Assembly: GCA_937896505.1 (NCBI GenBank) | Contig: CALBNP010000137.1 | Location: forward strand, 18,566-82,565 | Length of the DNA stretch: 64,000 nucleotides | Direction of reading: 5' to 3' | Origin: an uncultured Bacteroidales bacterium | GTDB taxonomy: Bacteria; Bacteroidota; Bacteroidia; Bacteroidales; F082 | Shown: piece by piece, positions 17,320 through 26,942 of the stretch | Layout: every line of letters starts with the position of its first letter | Position numbering within the stretch: the stretch's first letter is position 1 | Translations under genes and position numbers: made by a program | The notes under the pieces: model-generated | Databases searched by the model: none | The model's input: the letters and a program-made list of their open reading frames with translations, nothing else | What the model was told of the DNA's origin: nothing

Positions 17320-18285
17320 ATGAAAAAAAGTGAAGATATTCTTGAAATTGTATCTCAAATCATTGAAAACGAAGCAAATGCAATAATTGGCTTACGGTCT
17401 TTGATTGATGAAAATTTCAAGAAAATTATTGAAATGATACTTGAAAACAAGGGTAATCTTGTTTTTTCGGGAATCGGAAAGAGCGCAATTATCGCACAAA
17501 AGATAGTTGCAACGATGAACTCAACGGGGACGACATCGGTTTTCATGCATGCTGCTGACGCTATTCATGGCGATTTGGGTATCGTCCGTGATGGCGATAT
17601 CGTAGTTATCTTGTCGAAAAGTGGCGAGACTCCTGAGATTAAAGTGCTGGTGCCATTGATCAAGTTGCGTGGCAACAAGATTGTTGCCATTGTGGGCAAT
17701 AGGCAGTCGTTTCTTGCTATGCAAGCTGATTGCGTACTCGACGTCACTGTCCCCGATGAAGCCATGCCTAACAGTCTTGCTCCCACCTGCAGCACTACGG
17801 CGCAACTTGTCATGGGCGATGCCTTGGCGCTTACGCTGATGTATTGCCGCGGTTTCTCGATCGATGATTTCGCCAAGTTCCATCCTGGCGGTGCCCTTGG
17901 CAAGCAACTATATTTAAAGGTGAAGGACTTGTATCCTAACAACGAGAAGCCTGAAGTTGCTGTCAATGACAACCTCACTCAAGTGATTATCGAGATGACA
18001 CGAAAGCGCCTTGGAGCGGCAGTCGTTACCGATGGCGAACAGATTCTGGGCATCATCACCGATGGCGACTTGCGGCGTATGCTGATGCGCCACCCCGACA
18101 TCGAGCATGTGAAGGCTAGCGAAATAATGACCCATAACCCTAAAACGATAGATGAAGATGCCCTTGTGGTAAATGCCTTGCATCAGATGCGCTTCAACAG
18201 CATTACGCAACTGCCTGTCACGAGCAATGGACGCTATGTCGGAGTAATTCACCTACATGATATTTTAAGAGAAGGTATTTTTTAG
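17320..18285 (+). CDS. kdsD: arabinose-5-phosphate isomerase (KdsD/KpsF family)
   Basis: 321 residues. SIS sugar-isomerase domain (~40-170) with 'VFSGIGKSAIIAQKIVATMNSTGT' and 'ILSKSGETPEI', then two CBS domains (~205-321, 'GIITDGDLRRML', 'VTSNGRYVGVIHLHDILREGIF'). It converts ribulose-5-phosphate to arabinose-5-phosphate, the first step to Kdo for lipopolysaccharide. The neighbouring lptB is also in lipopolysaccharide biogenesis, so the two probably form one unit. Confidence 0.9.
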   Translation: MKKSEDILEIVSQIIENEANAIIGLRSLIDENFKKIIEMILENKGNLVFSGIGKSAIIAQKIVATMNSTGTTSVFMHAADAIHGDLGIVRDGDIVVILSKSGETPEIKVLVPLIKLRGNKIVAIVGNRQSFLAMQADCVLDVTVPDEAMPNSLAPTCSTTAQLVMGDALALTLMYCRGFSIDDFAKFHPGGALGKQLYLKVKDLYPNNEKPEVAVNDNLTQVIIEMTRKRLGAAVVTDGEQILGIITDGDLRRMLMRHPDIEHVKASEIMTHNPKTIDEDALVVNALHQMRFNSITQLPVTSNGRYVGVIHLHDILREGIF

Positions 18286-18362
18286 TTTTTTTGTGGCAAA
18301 CGGGGGGACCTTGAGCAAAGCCCAGGCGGAAACTGAGTGCCATTATTCAACATTGAGCGGAT

Positions 18363-19100
18363 ATGAAACTTTGGACTGAAGATTTGATAAAGAAATATAA
18401 GCAACGTACTGTGGTAAAAGGCGTTAGCGTTAATGTTAATCAAGGTGAAATTGTGGGTCTTCTTGGCCCCAACGGAGCTGGTAAGACGACGACATTCTAT
18501 ATGGTTGTGGGTCTTATCAAACCTTTTTCGGGCAAGGTATTCCTGGATGGGCAGGACATCTCTGATCAGCCCATGTATAAGCGCGCACAAATGGGAATTG
18601 GCTATTTGGCGCAAGAGGCTTCGGTGTTTCGCCAAATGAGCGTTGAAGACAACATTGCTTCAGTTATGCAGTTCAAGAAAGGTTTGACCAAGGTGCAGCA
18701 ACAAGAAAAACTCGAATCCTTGCTCGACGAATTTGGCTTGCAGCATGTGCGCAAGAACAAAGGCATCCAGCTTTCAGGGGGCGAGCGCCGCCGCACCGAG
18801 ATTGCCCGCGCCTTGGCGGTCGATCCCAATTTCATTCTCCTTGACGAACCTTTCGCTGGCGTTGACCCGATTGCGGTGGAAGATATTCAGCGTATCATCT
18901 TCAAACTGAAAAAGAAAAATATCGGTGTGCTCATCACCGACCATAATGTGCACGAAACGCTTTCGATTACTGATCGCGCCTATCTTTTGTTCGATGGTTC
19001 AGTGCTGATGTCGGGAGCACCCGAACAGCTTGCTGCCGATGCCCATGTCAGGGAGGTGTATCTCGGTCAGAACTTCGTGCTTCACAAGAAAGAACTGTAG
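18363..19100 (+). CDS. lptB: LPS export ABC transporter ATPase LptB
   Basis: 245 residues. Walker A 'GLLGPNGAGKTTTFYMVVG', signature 'LSGGERRRTEIARAL', Walker B 'FILLDEPFAGVDPIAVEDIQ', H-loop 'ITDHNVHETLSI'. LptB powers extraction of lipopolysaccharide from the inner membrane with LptF and LptG, which are not in the window. It lies 77 bp after kdsD; the spacer has no terminator and no clear promoter. Confidence 0.93.
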   Translation: MKLWTEDLIKKYKQRTVVKGVSVNVNQGEIVGLLGPNGAGKTTTFYMVVGLIKPFSGKVFLDGQDISDQPMYKRAQMGIGYLAQEASVFRQMSVEDNIASVMQFKKGLTKVQQQEKLESLLDEFGLQHVRKNKGIQLSGGERRRTEIARALAVDPNFILLDEPFAGVDPIAVEDIQRIIFKLKKKNIGVLITDHNVHETLSITDRAYLLFDGSVLMSGAPEQLAADAHVREVYLGQNFVLHKKEL

Positions 19101-19105
19101 TTTTT

Positions 19106-19822
19106 TTATTCTATGTCCTTCCCCTCGAAGAAAATCGACAAGAGGATGTAGGCTATCATGATGAATGGCAGCGCCACGAAACGGAAGATGGCGAAGCTGA
19201 TGACGGCCAGTGCGATGAAAATGAAGCGCACTTCGTTGCCTTTCCATTTCAGTTTTTTCATCTTGAAGGAGAAGAATCTCAAATTGCACACCATCATAAA
19301 GGAGAAAACGAGCACGATACCGATGCAGTAGCCCAACCGAAGGCTGCCGTCGCTGAGGTGTCCGACTTGTGCCAAAGCCAAAGGCAATGATGCCACGAAA
19401 ATGGCCATGCCTGGGGCTGGAATGCCGCGGAATGAAGTCTTCTGCGCGTCGTCGATATTGAATTTTGCCAAGCGGATGGCCGAGAAAACGGGCAACAAGA
19501 AAGCGATGAAGGTCAAAAGCTCGAATGGGCCAACAGGGACGATGGGGTTCCTTATCGTCTTGATCATCAGCCAATACATGATGAAACCTGGTGCGACGCC
19601 GAAAGAGACCACATCCGAGAGAGAGTCCAAATCGGCACCGATGGGCGAGTGGGCGTTCAGCAAACGTGCCGCAAAGCCATCGAAGAAATCGAAGATGCCG
19701 GCTACGAAAATCATAAGGGCAGCCTTGACGGGCATGCCATAGATGAGAAATAGGATGGAAAGGCAACCCGAAAGCAGGTTGCAGCACGTGATGGCATTCG
19801 GAATATGTCGCTTGATGTTCAT
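19106..19822 (-). CDS. pssA: CDP-diacylglycerol-serine O-phosphatidyltransferase
   Basis: 238 residues with six to eight helices. The CDP-alcohol phosphatidyltransferase motif DGxxAR(x8)GxxxD(x3)D is complete in 'DGFAARLLNAHSPIGADLDS' plus 'LSD' (residues ~45-70). It makes phosphatidylserine, the precursor of phosphatidylethanolamine. Opening 'MNIKRHIPNAITCCNLLSGC' is typical of the short PssA type. Converges with lptB, stop codons 5 bp apart; a minus-strand TATTTTTG at 19852-19845 is the likely promoter. Confidence 0.92.
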   Translation of the reverse strand: MNIKRHIPNAITCCNLLSGCLSILFLIYGMPVKAALMIFVAGIFDFFDGFAARLLNAHSPIGADLDSLSDVVSFGVAPGFIMYWLMIKTIRNPIVPVGPFELLTFIAFLLPVFSAIRLAKFNIDDAQKTSFRGIPAPGMAIFVASLPLALAQVGHLSDGSLRLGYCIGIVLVFSFMMVCNLRFFSFKMKKLKWKGNEVRFIFIALAVISFAIFRFVALPFIMIAYILLSIFFEGKDIE

Positions 19823-19862
19823 GTTTGTTGAGATTTTGAATGGACAAAAATACGAAAAACAT

Positions 19863-19870
19863 TATTTTTG
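19863..19870 (+). promoter_or_regulatory. promoter of the 19888 gene
   Basis: TATTTTTG followed by CAGC; sets transcription start near 19877 and argues for the ATG at 19888 rather than the one at 19840. The divergent pssA box is at 19845-19852. Confidence 0.55.
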
Positions 19871-19887
19871 CAGCAAAATATTTTACA

Positions 19888-20439
19888 ATGGACGATTCGG
19901 TTTATTATAGTGTCTTTGAATCGAACTTGCGCGATGAACTGGTTCGTGTGTGTTGTATGCTCAAGGCGTTGAGTGGCAACCTTTTGCGCTCTGACGATAT
20001 CGATGCCAAGTGGACGGAGCTTGCCCCCGATTATATGGCTGATGCCATGAAAGTCATCACCGATTATCCAATGGTTTCGGTGGCATGGGCTGGCTATTTG
20101 GGCATGGCCATTGCCAAGTGGTGGGACCAGGATTGGGCTACCTTCAGCCAATATCCATACGCCAGATTATTGGGTAAGCACGGCTTCGATGATATGGATG
20201 AGCATATTGTCAACGATATTCTTGGCATCAAGTTGGAAAGCGACGAGGCTAATCAGTTGGAAGAAATCATGAGGCAATGCGCCACTACAACCATCGGTTT
20301 TATCCGTCACGAAAACATTGAGCCTCAAAGCATTCGTGCTTTCTACATCTATGCCCGCTCGGTGAAGGTGATGTTCGAGATCGGAGCCGCCATCGAATTG
20401 CATCGTTTGGGTTATAAATGGAAAAATGTGATTTCGTAG
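19888..20439 (+). CDS. conserved protein of unknown function
   Basis: 183 residues from ATG 19888, just after a -7 box. Mostly helical, soluble, no signal peptide. Blocks: 'DSVYYSVFESNLRDELVRVCCMLKALSGNLL', a hydrophobic 'VSVAWAGYLGMAIAKWWDQDW' and 'IRAFYIYARSVKVMFEIGAAIELHRLGYKW'. I do not recognise a named family. Located between pssA (divergent) and murF-alr (31 bp downstream, same strand). Confidence 0.7.
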   Translation: MDDSVYYSVFESNLRDELVRVCCMLKALSGNLLRSDDIDAKWTELAPDYMADAMKVITDYPMVSVAWAGYLGMAIAKWWDQDWATFSQYPYARLLGKHGFDDMDEHIVNDILGIKLESDEANQLEEIMRQCATTTIGFIRHENIEPQSIRAFYIYARSVKVMFEIGAAIELHRLGYKWKNVIS

Positions 20440-20470
20440 GGACTGCAGTCTATGCTAAATACTTATTATT

Positions 20471-22957
20471 ATGCAGCATCAATTTTATTCTTTGAGTCAG
20501 ATTTTGGAGGTCGTCGGTGGACAACTCGTTGGAAATGTCGTTGAAAAGGAAGTCTGTGATTTATTGATTGATAGCCGACAACTTGTTGCTGCCGACCAGG
20601 CTTTGTTCTTTGCGCTCGTCAGTTCGCGCAACGACGGACATAAGTACGTCAAGAGCTTATATGAAAAAGGTGTGCGCGCCTTCGTGGTTGATCATTTCCC
20701 TGATGAATCATTTCCTGAAGCGACGTTTCTTGTCGTTGACGATACTCTGAAAGCGTTGCAGACTTTGGCAGCCTATCATCGTCAGCAGTTTGATATCCCC
20801 GTGGTGGGTATCACTGGAAGTAACGGAAAAACCATTGTAAAAGAATGGCTTACGCAGTTGCTTAGTCCCGACTACAATATTGTCCGCAGCCCGAAAAGCT
20901 ATAATTCGCAAGTAGGTGTACCGCTGTCGGTATGGCAGATGAATAGCCAAAACCAGTTTGCAATCTTTGAGGCGGGTATTTCCGAACCAGATGAAATGAC
21001 GGCTTTGCAAGAAGTCATCAAGCCGACGATAGGCGTTTTCACGAATATCGGTCAGGCGCATGATGAGAATTTCATCAGCCGAGTTCAGAAGGCAGGAGAG
21101 AAACTCAATCTCTTTACCAAGGCCGATAAATTGGTATATTGCATGGATTATCCTGAGATACAGCAAGTTGTGCTTAAATCGGACATTGCTCAAAAAGTGA
21201 AGCTATTTACTTGGAGTCGCAAGTTTACTGAGGCTGATTTGTTTGTGGAGTCGGTGACGAAAAATGAGAATACTGCCGAGATGGTTTGCCGTTATCAAGA
21301 TTCGCTGTTGAAGTTTTCGATTCCTTTTGCCGATGAGGCTTCCATCGAAAATGCGCTGCATTGTTATGCTTTTGGCTTGCTAATGAAGATGCAGCCAGAA
21401 ACCATTGCTGAGCGGCTTCTGCATCTTAATTCGGTGGCTATGCGTCTCGAGATAAAGGCTGGCATCAATAATTGCACGATTATCAACGACTATTACAATT
21501 CGGATGTCAATTCTTTGGCGATTGCTTTGGATGCCATGAACCAGCAGCGCCAGCACAAGAGCCACACGGTCATCTTGTCAGATATCCTCCAAAGTGGCCG
21601 CAATGAATATGATTTATATGGAGATATCGCACAACTGCTTGAAAAAAAAGATGTTGATATGCTTGTCGGAATTGGGACTTCCATTTCGAACCAGGCAAAA
21701 CAATTCAAGATGGAGAGTTATTTCTTCCCGACAGTTGCCGATTTCTTGGTTCAGTTCCCTTTCTCAAAGTTCAACAATCAGGCGATTTTGCTGAAGGGTG
21801 CTCGTGCTTTCGAGTTTGAGCAAATCGGTATGGAACTGCAAGAAAAGGCTCACGAGACGGTGCTCGAAATCAATTTCAACCATTTGGTGAGCAACCTGAA
21901 CTATTATCGTTCGAAGATTAAGCCCGAAACGAAACTGATGGTTATGGTGAAGGCGTTTGGCTATGGTAGTGGAAATCTGGAAGTCTCCAATGTTCTTCAG
22001 TTCCACAATGTTGATTATCTGACGGTTGCCTTTGCCGATGAAGGCGTCGAACTGCGCAAGGCTGGCATCAATTTGCCCATCATGGTGATGAGTCCTGAGG
22101 TGAACAGTTACGACAATATCATCAAGTATCATCTTGAACCCGAAGTGTTCAGTTTCCGCAATTTGGACCTTATCGAGAAGGCGATGCAGAATCTTGCCTT
22201 GCCGGAGGCTCATCCGCTCAATGTGCACATCAAGCTTGATACGGGAATGCACCGTTTGGGCTTCGCCAAGAGTGAGCTCCACGAACTCATCAAGCGTTTG
22301 CAGGCCAATCCAATGCTTCATGTGGCGAGCGTGTTCTCTCATTTGGCCACGGCCGACAATCCTGCCGAAGATGCGTTTACGATGAGCCAAATCAAATCGT
22401 TCGAGGAAGGCAGCCAGATGATTGTTGACGCTTTCCCGTACAAGGTGTTGCGCCACATCCTCAATACTGCCGGCATCACGCGCTTCACTGAATATCAGTT
22501 CGACATGGTGCGCCTTGGCATTGGTTTGTATGGTGTGCCCACTTGCGATGCAGACAAAGGCAACTTGCAGACGGTGGTCTCGTTGAAGACAACCATCAAC
22601 CAGATAAAGGACATTCCGGCGGGCGATAGCATCGGTTACAACCGTCATGGCCATGCCGACCACAATATGCGCATTGGCATTGTCCCGATTGGCTATGCCG
22701 ATGGTCTTTCGCGTTTGCTGGGCAACGGCAATGGGAAGTTCTATGTCAATGGAAATCAAGTACCCATCATCGGTGACATTTGCATGGACATGTGTATGCT
22801 CGACCTCACTGACATTGAGGCTCACGAAGGCGATACGGTGGTAGTTTTTGATGGTGAACATAGCATCAACGACATCGCAAAAGCCTGCATGACGATTCCT
22901 TACGAAATCATGACGCGCGTTTCGCAACGGGTGAAGCGAGTGTATTTCCAAGAATGA
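20471..22957 (+). CDS. murF: bifunctional MurF ligase / alanine racemase
   Basis: 828 residues, a known Bacteroidota fusion. The N-terminal ~450 residues are Mur ligase type F: 'DSRQLVAADQALFFAL', ATP loop 'GITGSNGKTIVKEWL' (~115), 'FEAGISEPDEM', 'NDYYNSDVNSLAIALDAM'. The C-terminal ~375 are alanine racemase: PLP lysine in 'LMVMVKAFGYGSG' (~490), 'LDTGMHRLGF' and the catalytic-Tyr region near 'GIVPIGYADGLSRLL'. One protein therefore makes D-alanine and adds D-Ala-D-Ala to the peptidoglycan precursor. No separate alr or murF is in the window. Confidence 0.95.
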   Translation: MQHQFYSLSQILEVVGGQLVGNVVEKEVCDLLIDSRQLVAADQALFFALVSSRNDGHKYVKSLYEKGVRAFVVDHFPDESFPEATFLVVDDTLKALQTLAAYHRQQFDIPVVGITGSNGKTIVKEWLTQLLSPDYNIVRSPKSYNSQVGVPLSVWQMNSQNQFAIFEAGISEPDEMTALQEVIKPTIGVFTNIGQAHDENFISRVQKAGEKLNLFTKADKLVYCMDYPEIQQVVLKSDIAQKVKLFTWSRKFTEADLFVESVTKNENTAEMVCRYQDSLLKFSIPFADEASIENALHCYAFGLLMKMQPETIAERLLHLNSVAMRLEIKAGINNCTIINDYYNSDVNSLAIALDAMNQQRQHKSHTVILSDILQSGRNEYDLYGDIAQLLEKKDVDMLVGIGTSISNQAKQFKMESYFFPTVADFLVQFPFSKFNNQAILLKGARAFEFEQIGMELQEKAHETVLEINFNHLVSNLNYYRSKIKPETKLMVMVKAFGYGSGNLEVSNVLQFHNVDYLTVAFADEGVELRKAGINLPIMVMSPEVNSYDNIIKYHLEPEVFSFRNLDLIEKAMQNLALPEAHPLNVHIKLDTGMHRLGFAKSELHELIKRLQANPMLHVASVFSHLATADNPAEDAFTMSQIKSFEEGSQMIVDAFPYKVLRHILNTAGITRFTEYQFDMVRLGIGLYGVPTCDADKGNLQTVVSLKTTINQIKDIPAGDSIGYNRHGHADHNMRIGIVPIGYADGLSRLLGNGNGKFYVNGNQVPIIGDICMDMCMLDLTDIEAHEGDTVVVFDGEHSINDIAKACMTIPYEIMTRVSQRVKRVYFQE

Positions 22958-22972
22958 ATTTTGAAAAAAAAG

Positions 22973-23001
22973 TTGTGGTTTGTATCTTTTTACTAATTTT
23001 G
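22973..23001 (+). promoter_or_regulatory. porin gene promoter
   Basis: TTG at 22973-22975, 18-base spacer, TAATTTTG at 22994-23001; good Bacteroidota layout, 19 bases before the ATG. Confidence 0.65.
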
Positions 23002-23020
23002 CCTAATAATCCTTGATAAT

Positions 23021-24292
23021 ATGAAAAAGTTATTCCTTTTTATTGTTGCTTGTTCTGTGTGTGCTCTTGTGCAAGGACAGTCTGTCGTGGAACAAAAGGA
23101 GAAAATTGAAGATTACAACCCCGAACTCGGTTATTTCCAAAAAGCCCAAACCGATTTGGGAGACCCACGTTTCATGATTACCGACAACACCGGTAAGTTC
23201 GTATTTGGCTTGGGTGCCACGTTTCACATGACTGGATATTTTGATTTCGCCGGTTCCATACGCGATTATACGTTCAAGCCTAGCTTGATTTCCATTCCAA
23301 CCTATGAGCCTCAGCATTTGGGATTCACCATGTCTAATACCGAGTTCCATATCAAGGCAAAGAGCTATTTGGGGAAGCATAGGTTAATAGCATATTTGCA
23401 AATCAACAACAAGGCCAAGGAATGGGGGACCAATGATATTCGTCTCCAACAGGCCTACATCTCGTGGAACAACTTCTCGGTGGGCCGCACCTATTCGTTC
23501 TTTATGGATTTGGAGGCGGGTGCCATGACGGTTGATATGCAAGGCGCCAATGGCGAAGTAAGCCGTACTCACTGCTTGTTTGGTTACACGCTCCCGTTCC
23601 GTGACAAGTGGACTTTTGCAGTGGCTGCCGAAGAGCCATCGTTCAATGCTGTCTCTACTGAAGAATATGGTGTTGGTGTCGATTTCCAGAAGGCTCCAGA
23701 TTTGGCGATGCACCTGAAGTATAAAGGGGATATCGGTCATGTTCAGTTGGGTGGATTGCTGCGTTTTATGGCTTACTATTCTGTAAATGTCGATGGACCT
23801 CTGGCGGGGATTAAAACATTTTACGAACCAGGTTTTGGCGTTTCGCTGAGTGGGAAAATATGTGCTACACCATGGTTGAAATTTTCTGCTCAATTCACGG
23901 GTGGAACGGGTATTAGTCCTTATATCAATGATCTTGATGACTTGAATGTGTTTTTTGGCCTTATCAATGAGCTTAATCCCGAAGGATACCACCAATTGAG
24001 GGCGGTGCCAGTGGAAGCAGGCTATGCTTCGACTACTGTCAATTGGACTGATGCGTTGCGCAGCACATTCCTCTATGGTATTACTTATGTCAACAAGCCA
24101 AAGAATATGGCGTTGCTGAGCAATCTGAAGACTTCCCAATATTTCGCTGTCAATCTGTTCTGGCATATTTCGCAGTACCTTTTTGTTGGAGCGGAATATT
24201 TGCATGGCTACAAAACCATTTATGCAAACGAAGGTGCTCTTGATTGCGCTCATGCCAACCGCCTTGATGCCACAGTGACTTATCGTTTCTGA
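23021..24292 (+). CDS. outer-membrane porin-like beta-barrel protein
   Basis: 423 residues. Signal peptide 'MKKLFLFIVACSVCALVQGQ'. The rest alternates hydrophobic and polar in beta-strand style, with aromatic girdle residues and a terminal 'RLDATVTYRF' ending in Phe. The layout resembles DcaP-like porins (N-terminal helix region 'QSVVEQKEKIEDYNPEL', then 'FVFGLGATFHMTGYFDF', 'AYISWNNFSVGRTYSFFMDLEAG'). Expected to form a diffusion channel for small solutes. It has its own promoter and terminator. Confidence 0.75.
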   Translation: MKKLFLFIVACSVCALVQGQSVVEQKEKIEDYNPELGYFQKAQTDLGDPRFMITDNTGKFVFGLGATFHMTGYFDFAGSIRDYTFKPSLISIPTYEPQHLGFTMSNTEFHIKAKSYLGKHRLIAYLQINNKAKEWGTNDIRLQQAYISWNNFSVGRTYSFFMDLEAGAMTVDMQGANGEVSRTHCLFGYTLPFRDKWTFAVAAEEPSFNAVSTEEYGVGVDFQKAPDLAMHLKYKGDIGHVQLGGLLRFMAYYSVNVDGPLAGIKTFYEPGFGVSLSGKICATPWLKFSAQFTGGTGISPYINDLDDLNVFFGLINELNPEGYHQLRAVPVEAGYASTTVNWTDALRSTFLYGITYVNKPKNMALLSNLKTSQYFAVNLFWHISQYLFVGAEYLHGYKTIYANEGALDCAHANRLDATVTYRF

Positions 24293-24309
24293 TATCAGTC
24301 TGACTAGAC

Positions 24310-24347
24310 AAAAAGCGTTGCAAACCTTGTGGCTTGCAACGCTTTTT
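24310..24347. terminator. bidirectional terminator between porin gene and atpG
   Basis: 14-bp perfect stem AAAAAGCGTTGCAA / TTGCAACGCTTTTT (24310-24323, 24334-24347), 10-base loop. Confidence 0.9.
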
Positions 24348-24370
24348 CGTAGCTGTCGCTTTGCAATGTC

Positions 24371-25243
24371 TTATCCGTTCAGTGCTTCGGCTCCGCCAAC
24401 GATGTCAATCAACTCGTTGGTGATGACGTTTTGACGTGCCTTGTTGTACTGTATCTTCAGCTCTTGCAGCAACTCGTTGGCATTGTCGGAGGCGATGTGC
24501 ATGGCGGTCATGCGAGCTCCGTGCTCGGCGGTAAAGGTGTCGAGCATGATGGAGTAGAAGTTGGTGCGCACTACCTTCGGGACCAAGTCGTTGATGAACT
24601 CTTCCTTGTTAGGTTCTACGATGTAGTCGAAGACTTGCTCTTCTGAAGCGGCTTCGGCCTTCAGGGGCAAGATGATTTCACGCTGCGGAACCTGTACACC
24701 TGCGTTCTTGAAGTGGTTGTAGATCAGTTCCACTCGGTCAACCTTATGGCTGAGGAAAAGTTCCACCATCATGTCGCTTATCTCGGCAGCGGAGTCGAAA
24801 CTGGGTTTTTCGCTCATCGGCTCGTAGTATTGTGCCACTTTGATGTCGAACTTTTTGGCAAAGTCGCTGATTTTCTTGCCCACCAAGAAGACGATGACGT
24901 TTTCAGCGCCGAGGCTTTCGGCATATTCGTCGTAGGCATGCTTGAAAAGCTTGCAGACGCTCGAGTTATAGACGCCGCACAGTCCACTGCTCGACGAGAA
25001 AGCCATCAGGGCCACTTTCTTCACTTCGCGGTGCTCCGCCAACGGGATGTTGACTTCGCCTTCCAGCGAACTGAGGTAGTTGGTCAGGGCCTCGCTGAGT
25101 TTGTTCTTGTATGGCAGGAAACGCACCGTGGTGCTCTCGGCTTTCTTTAGCTTGGCTGCCGAAACCATCTTCATCGCGGAAGTGATTTTCTGCGTGGAGC
25201 CTACCGATGTGATTCTTGCCCGTATTTCTTTTAGTGATGCCAT
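24371..25243 (-). CDS. atpG: F-type ATP synthase gamma subunit
   Basis: 290 residues. N-terminal helix 'MASLKEIRARITSVGSTQKITSAMKMVSAAKLKKAE' and C-terminal helix ending 'YNKARQNVITNELIDIVGGAEALNG' form the rotating shaft inside the alpha3beta3 head. 'FSSSSGLCGVYN' is the conserved mid block. Last gene of the cluster; the terminator at 24310-24347 follows. Confidence 0.95.
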   Translation of the reverse strand: MASLKEIRARITSVGSTQKITSAMKMVSAAKLKKAESTTVRFLPYKNKLSEALTNYLSSLEGEVNIPLAEHREVKKVALMAFSSSSGLCGVYNSSVCKLFKHAYDEYAESLGAENVIVFLVGKKISDFAKKFDIKVAQYYEPMSEKPSFDSAAEISDMMVELFLSHKVDRVELIYNHFKNAGVQVPQREIILPLKAEAASEEQVFDYIVEPNKEEFINDLVPKVVRTNFYSIMLDTFTAEHGARMTAMHIASDNANELLQELKIQYNKARQNVITNELIDIVGGAEALNG

Positions 25244-25272
25244 TTTTAGTTGAGAGTATTAGGGTTGAGAGT

Positions 25273-25328
25273 GGAAAGATGAAAGTTATGTATCGGAAGC
25301 ATCGCTTTGCGCCAACTTTCGACTTTCC
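25273..25328. repeat. imperfect inverted repeat between atpA and atpG
   Basis: 15-bp arms (25273-25287, 25314-25328) matching in 13 positions, 26-base loop, within a 102-bp spacer. It could lower downstream expression or stabilise mRNA ends. Confidence 0.5.
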
Positions 25329-25345
25329 GTTTTATCGTTGTCCAC

Positions 25346-26923
25346 TTATGCGAATTGTTCACCTAACAGGAGGGCTTCTTCTTTCAGCACAGCCTTGATT
25401 TCGTCGTCAATCTTGCCTGATTTCAGCTTGTTGAGCACATCTTTGTGCTTTACTTCCATCAGGTCGAGGTATTGCTTTTCGAATTCGAGCACGCGGTTGC
25501 CTGGCACCTTGGCGAGCAGGCCGTTGGTACCGCAGAAGATGATGGCAATCTGTTTTTCGACCGGCATTGGCGAGTATTGAGGTTGCTTCAGCAGTTCCAC
25601 GTTCTTGCGGCCCTTGTCGAGGATGGCCATGGTGGCAGCATCGAGTTCGGCACCGAACTTCGAGAAGGCTTCCATCTCACGGAATTGTGCCTGGTCGAGC
25701 TTCAGTGTACCTGCCACCTTCTTCATTGACTTGATTTGAGCGTTACCACCCACACGCGATACCGAGATACCCACGTTGATGGCAGGACGGATACCGGCAT
25801 TGAAGAGGTTGGTCTCCAAGAAGATCTGACCATCGGTGATGGAGATGACGTTGGTAGGAATGTAGGCCGACACGTCGCCAGCTTGGGTTTCGATGATAGG
25901 TAGGGCAGTCATTGAACCGCCACCTTTCACGATGTCTTTCATCGACTCTGGCAAGTCGTTCATCTTGCGAGCCACATCGTCGTTCTTGATGATTTTTGCG
26001 GCGCGTTCGAGCAGACGGCTGTGGAGGTAGAAGATATCGCCTGGATAAGCTTCACGCCCTGGGGGACGACGAAGAATCAGTGAGACTTCACGATAGGCTA
26101 CGGCTTGCTTTGAGAGGTCGTCGTAGATGACCAAGGCATGGCGGCCTGAGTCGCGGAAGTATTCGGCGATGGCAGCGCCAGCGTATGGTGCGTAGAACTG
26201 CATGGCGGCTGGGTCGGAAGCGGTGGCCGACACCACGATGGTATAGTCCATGGCACCGTTCTCTTCCAAGACCTTCACCAAATTGGCTACGGTTGAGCCT
26301 TTTTGGCCTACTGCAACATAAATGCAATATACAGGGTCGCCGTTCTTGAAGTTTTCCTTCTGGTTGATGATGGTGTCGATGGCGATAGCGGTCTTTCCCG
26401 TTTGGCGGTCGCCGATGATAAGCTCACGTTGTCCGCGGCCGATAGGAATCATGGCATCGACGGCTTTCAGACCGGTTTGCAGTGGCTCATTGACGGGTTG
26501 ACGATAGATGACGCCAGGAGCCTTGCGTTCGAGAGGCATTTCGTAAGTCTTGCCACAGATGGGACCTTTACCATCGATAGGCAAGCCCAAACCATCCACC
26601 ACACGGCCCAACATGCCCTCGCCAGCCAATACGGAAGCGATGCGTTGGGTACGCTTCACGGTTTCGCCTTCCTTGATGCCTTCGGTAGGGCCAAGGAGCA
26701 CGACACCGACGTTGTCTTCTTCCAGGTTGAGCACGACGCCCATGGTGCCGTTTTCGAACTGCACCAATTCGTTGGCTTGAACGTTGTCCAATCCATAGAT
26801 GTGGGCCACGCCGTCGCTCACTTGCAGCACCTTGCCGATTTCCTCAAACTGGATACGGTTGCTCAGGTTCTGGAGCTGTTGCTGCAGAATGCTTGATATT
26901 TCACTTGGTTTGATGTTTGACAT
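25346..26923 (-). CDS. atpA: F-type ATP synthase alpha subunit
   Basis: 525 residues. Walker A 'GDRQTGKTAIAIDT' near 172, 'LIIGDRQ' and 'ALVIYDDLSKQAVAYREVSLILRRPPGREAYPGDIFYLHSRLLERAAK' blocks, and the C-terminal helical bundle. Non-catalytic nucleotide-binding subunit of the head. Starts 19 bp after atpH ends. Confidence 0.97.
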   Translation of the reverse strand: MSNIKPSEISSILQQQLQNLSNRIQFEEIGKVLQVSDGVAHIYGLDNVQANELVQFENGTMGVVLNLEEDNVGVVLLGPTEGIKEGETVKRTQRIASVLAGEGMLGRVVDGLGLPIDGKGPICGKTYEMPLERKAPGVIYRQPVNEPLQTGLKAVDAMIPIGRGQRELIIGDRQTGKTAIAIDTIINQKENFKNGDPVYCIYVAVGQKGSTVANLVKVLEENGAMDYTIVVSATASDPAAMQFYAPYAGAAIAEYFRDSGRHALVIYDDLSKQAVAYREVSLILRRPPGREAYPGDIFYLHSRLLERAAKIIKNDDVARKMNDLPESMKDIVKGGGSMTALPIIETQAGDVSAYIPTNVISITDGQIFLETNLFNAGIRPAINVGISVSRVGGNAQIKSMKKVAGTLKLDQAQFREMEAFSKFGAELDAATMAILDKGRKNVELLKQPQYSPMPVEKQIAIIFCGTNGLLAKVPGNRVLEFEKQYLDLMEVKHKDVLNKLKSGKIDDEIKAVLKEEALLLGEQFA

Positions 26924-26942
26924 ATATCTGTATTTTATTCTT

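Noticed and set aside
21764..22951. 395-codon minus-strand frame
   Set aside because: Lies wholly opposite the alanine racemase half of murF-alr, has no family pattern, and is rich in His/Ile as expected of an antisense frame.
20471..22957. Assembly error joining murF and alr
   Set aside because: The fusion is a recognised Bacteroidota gene form and the reading frame is clean across the junction.
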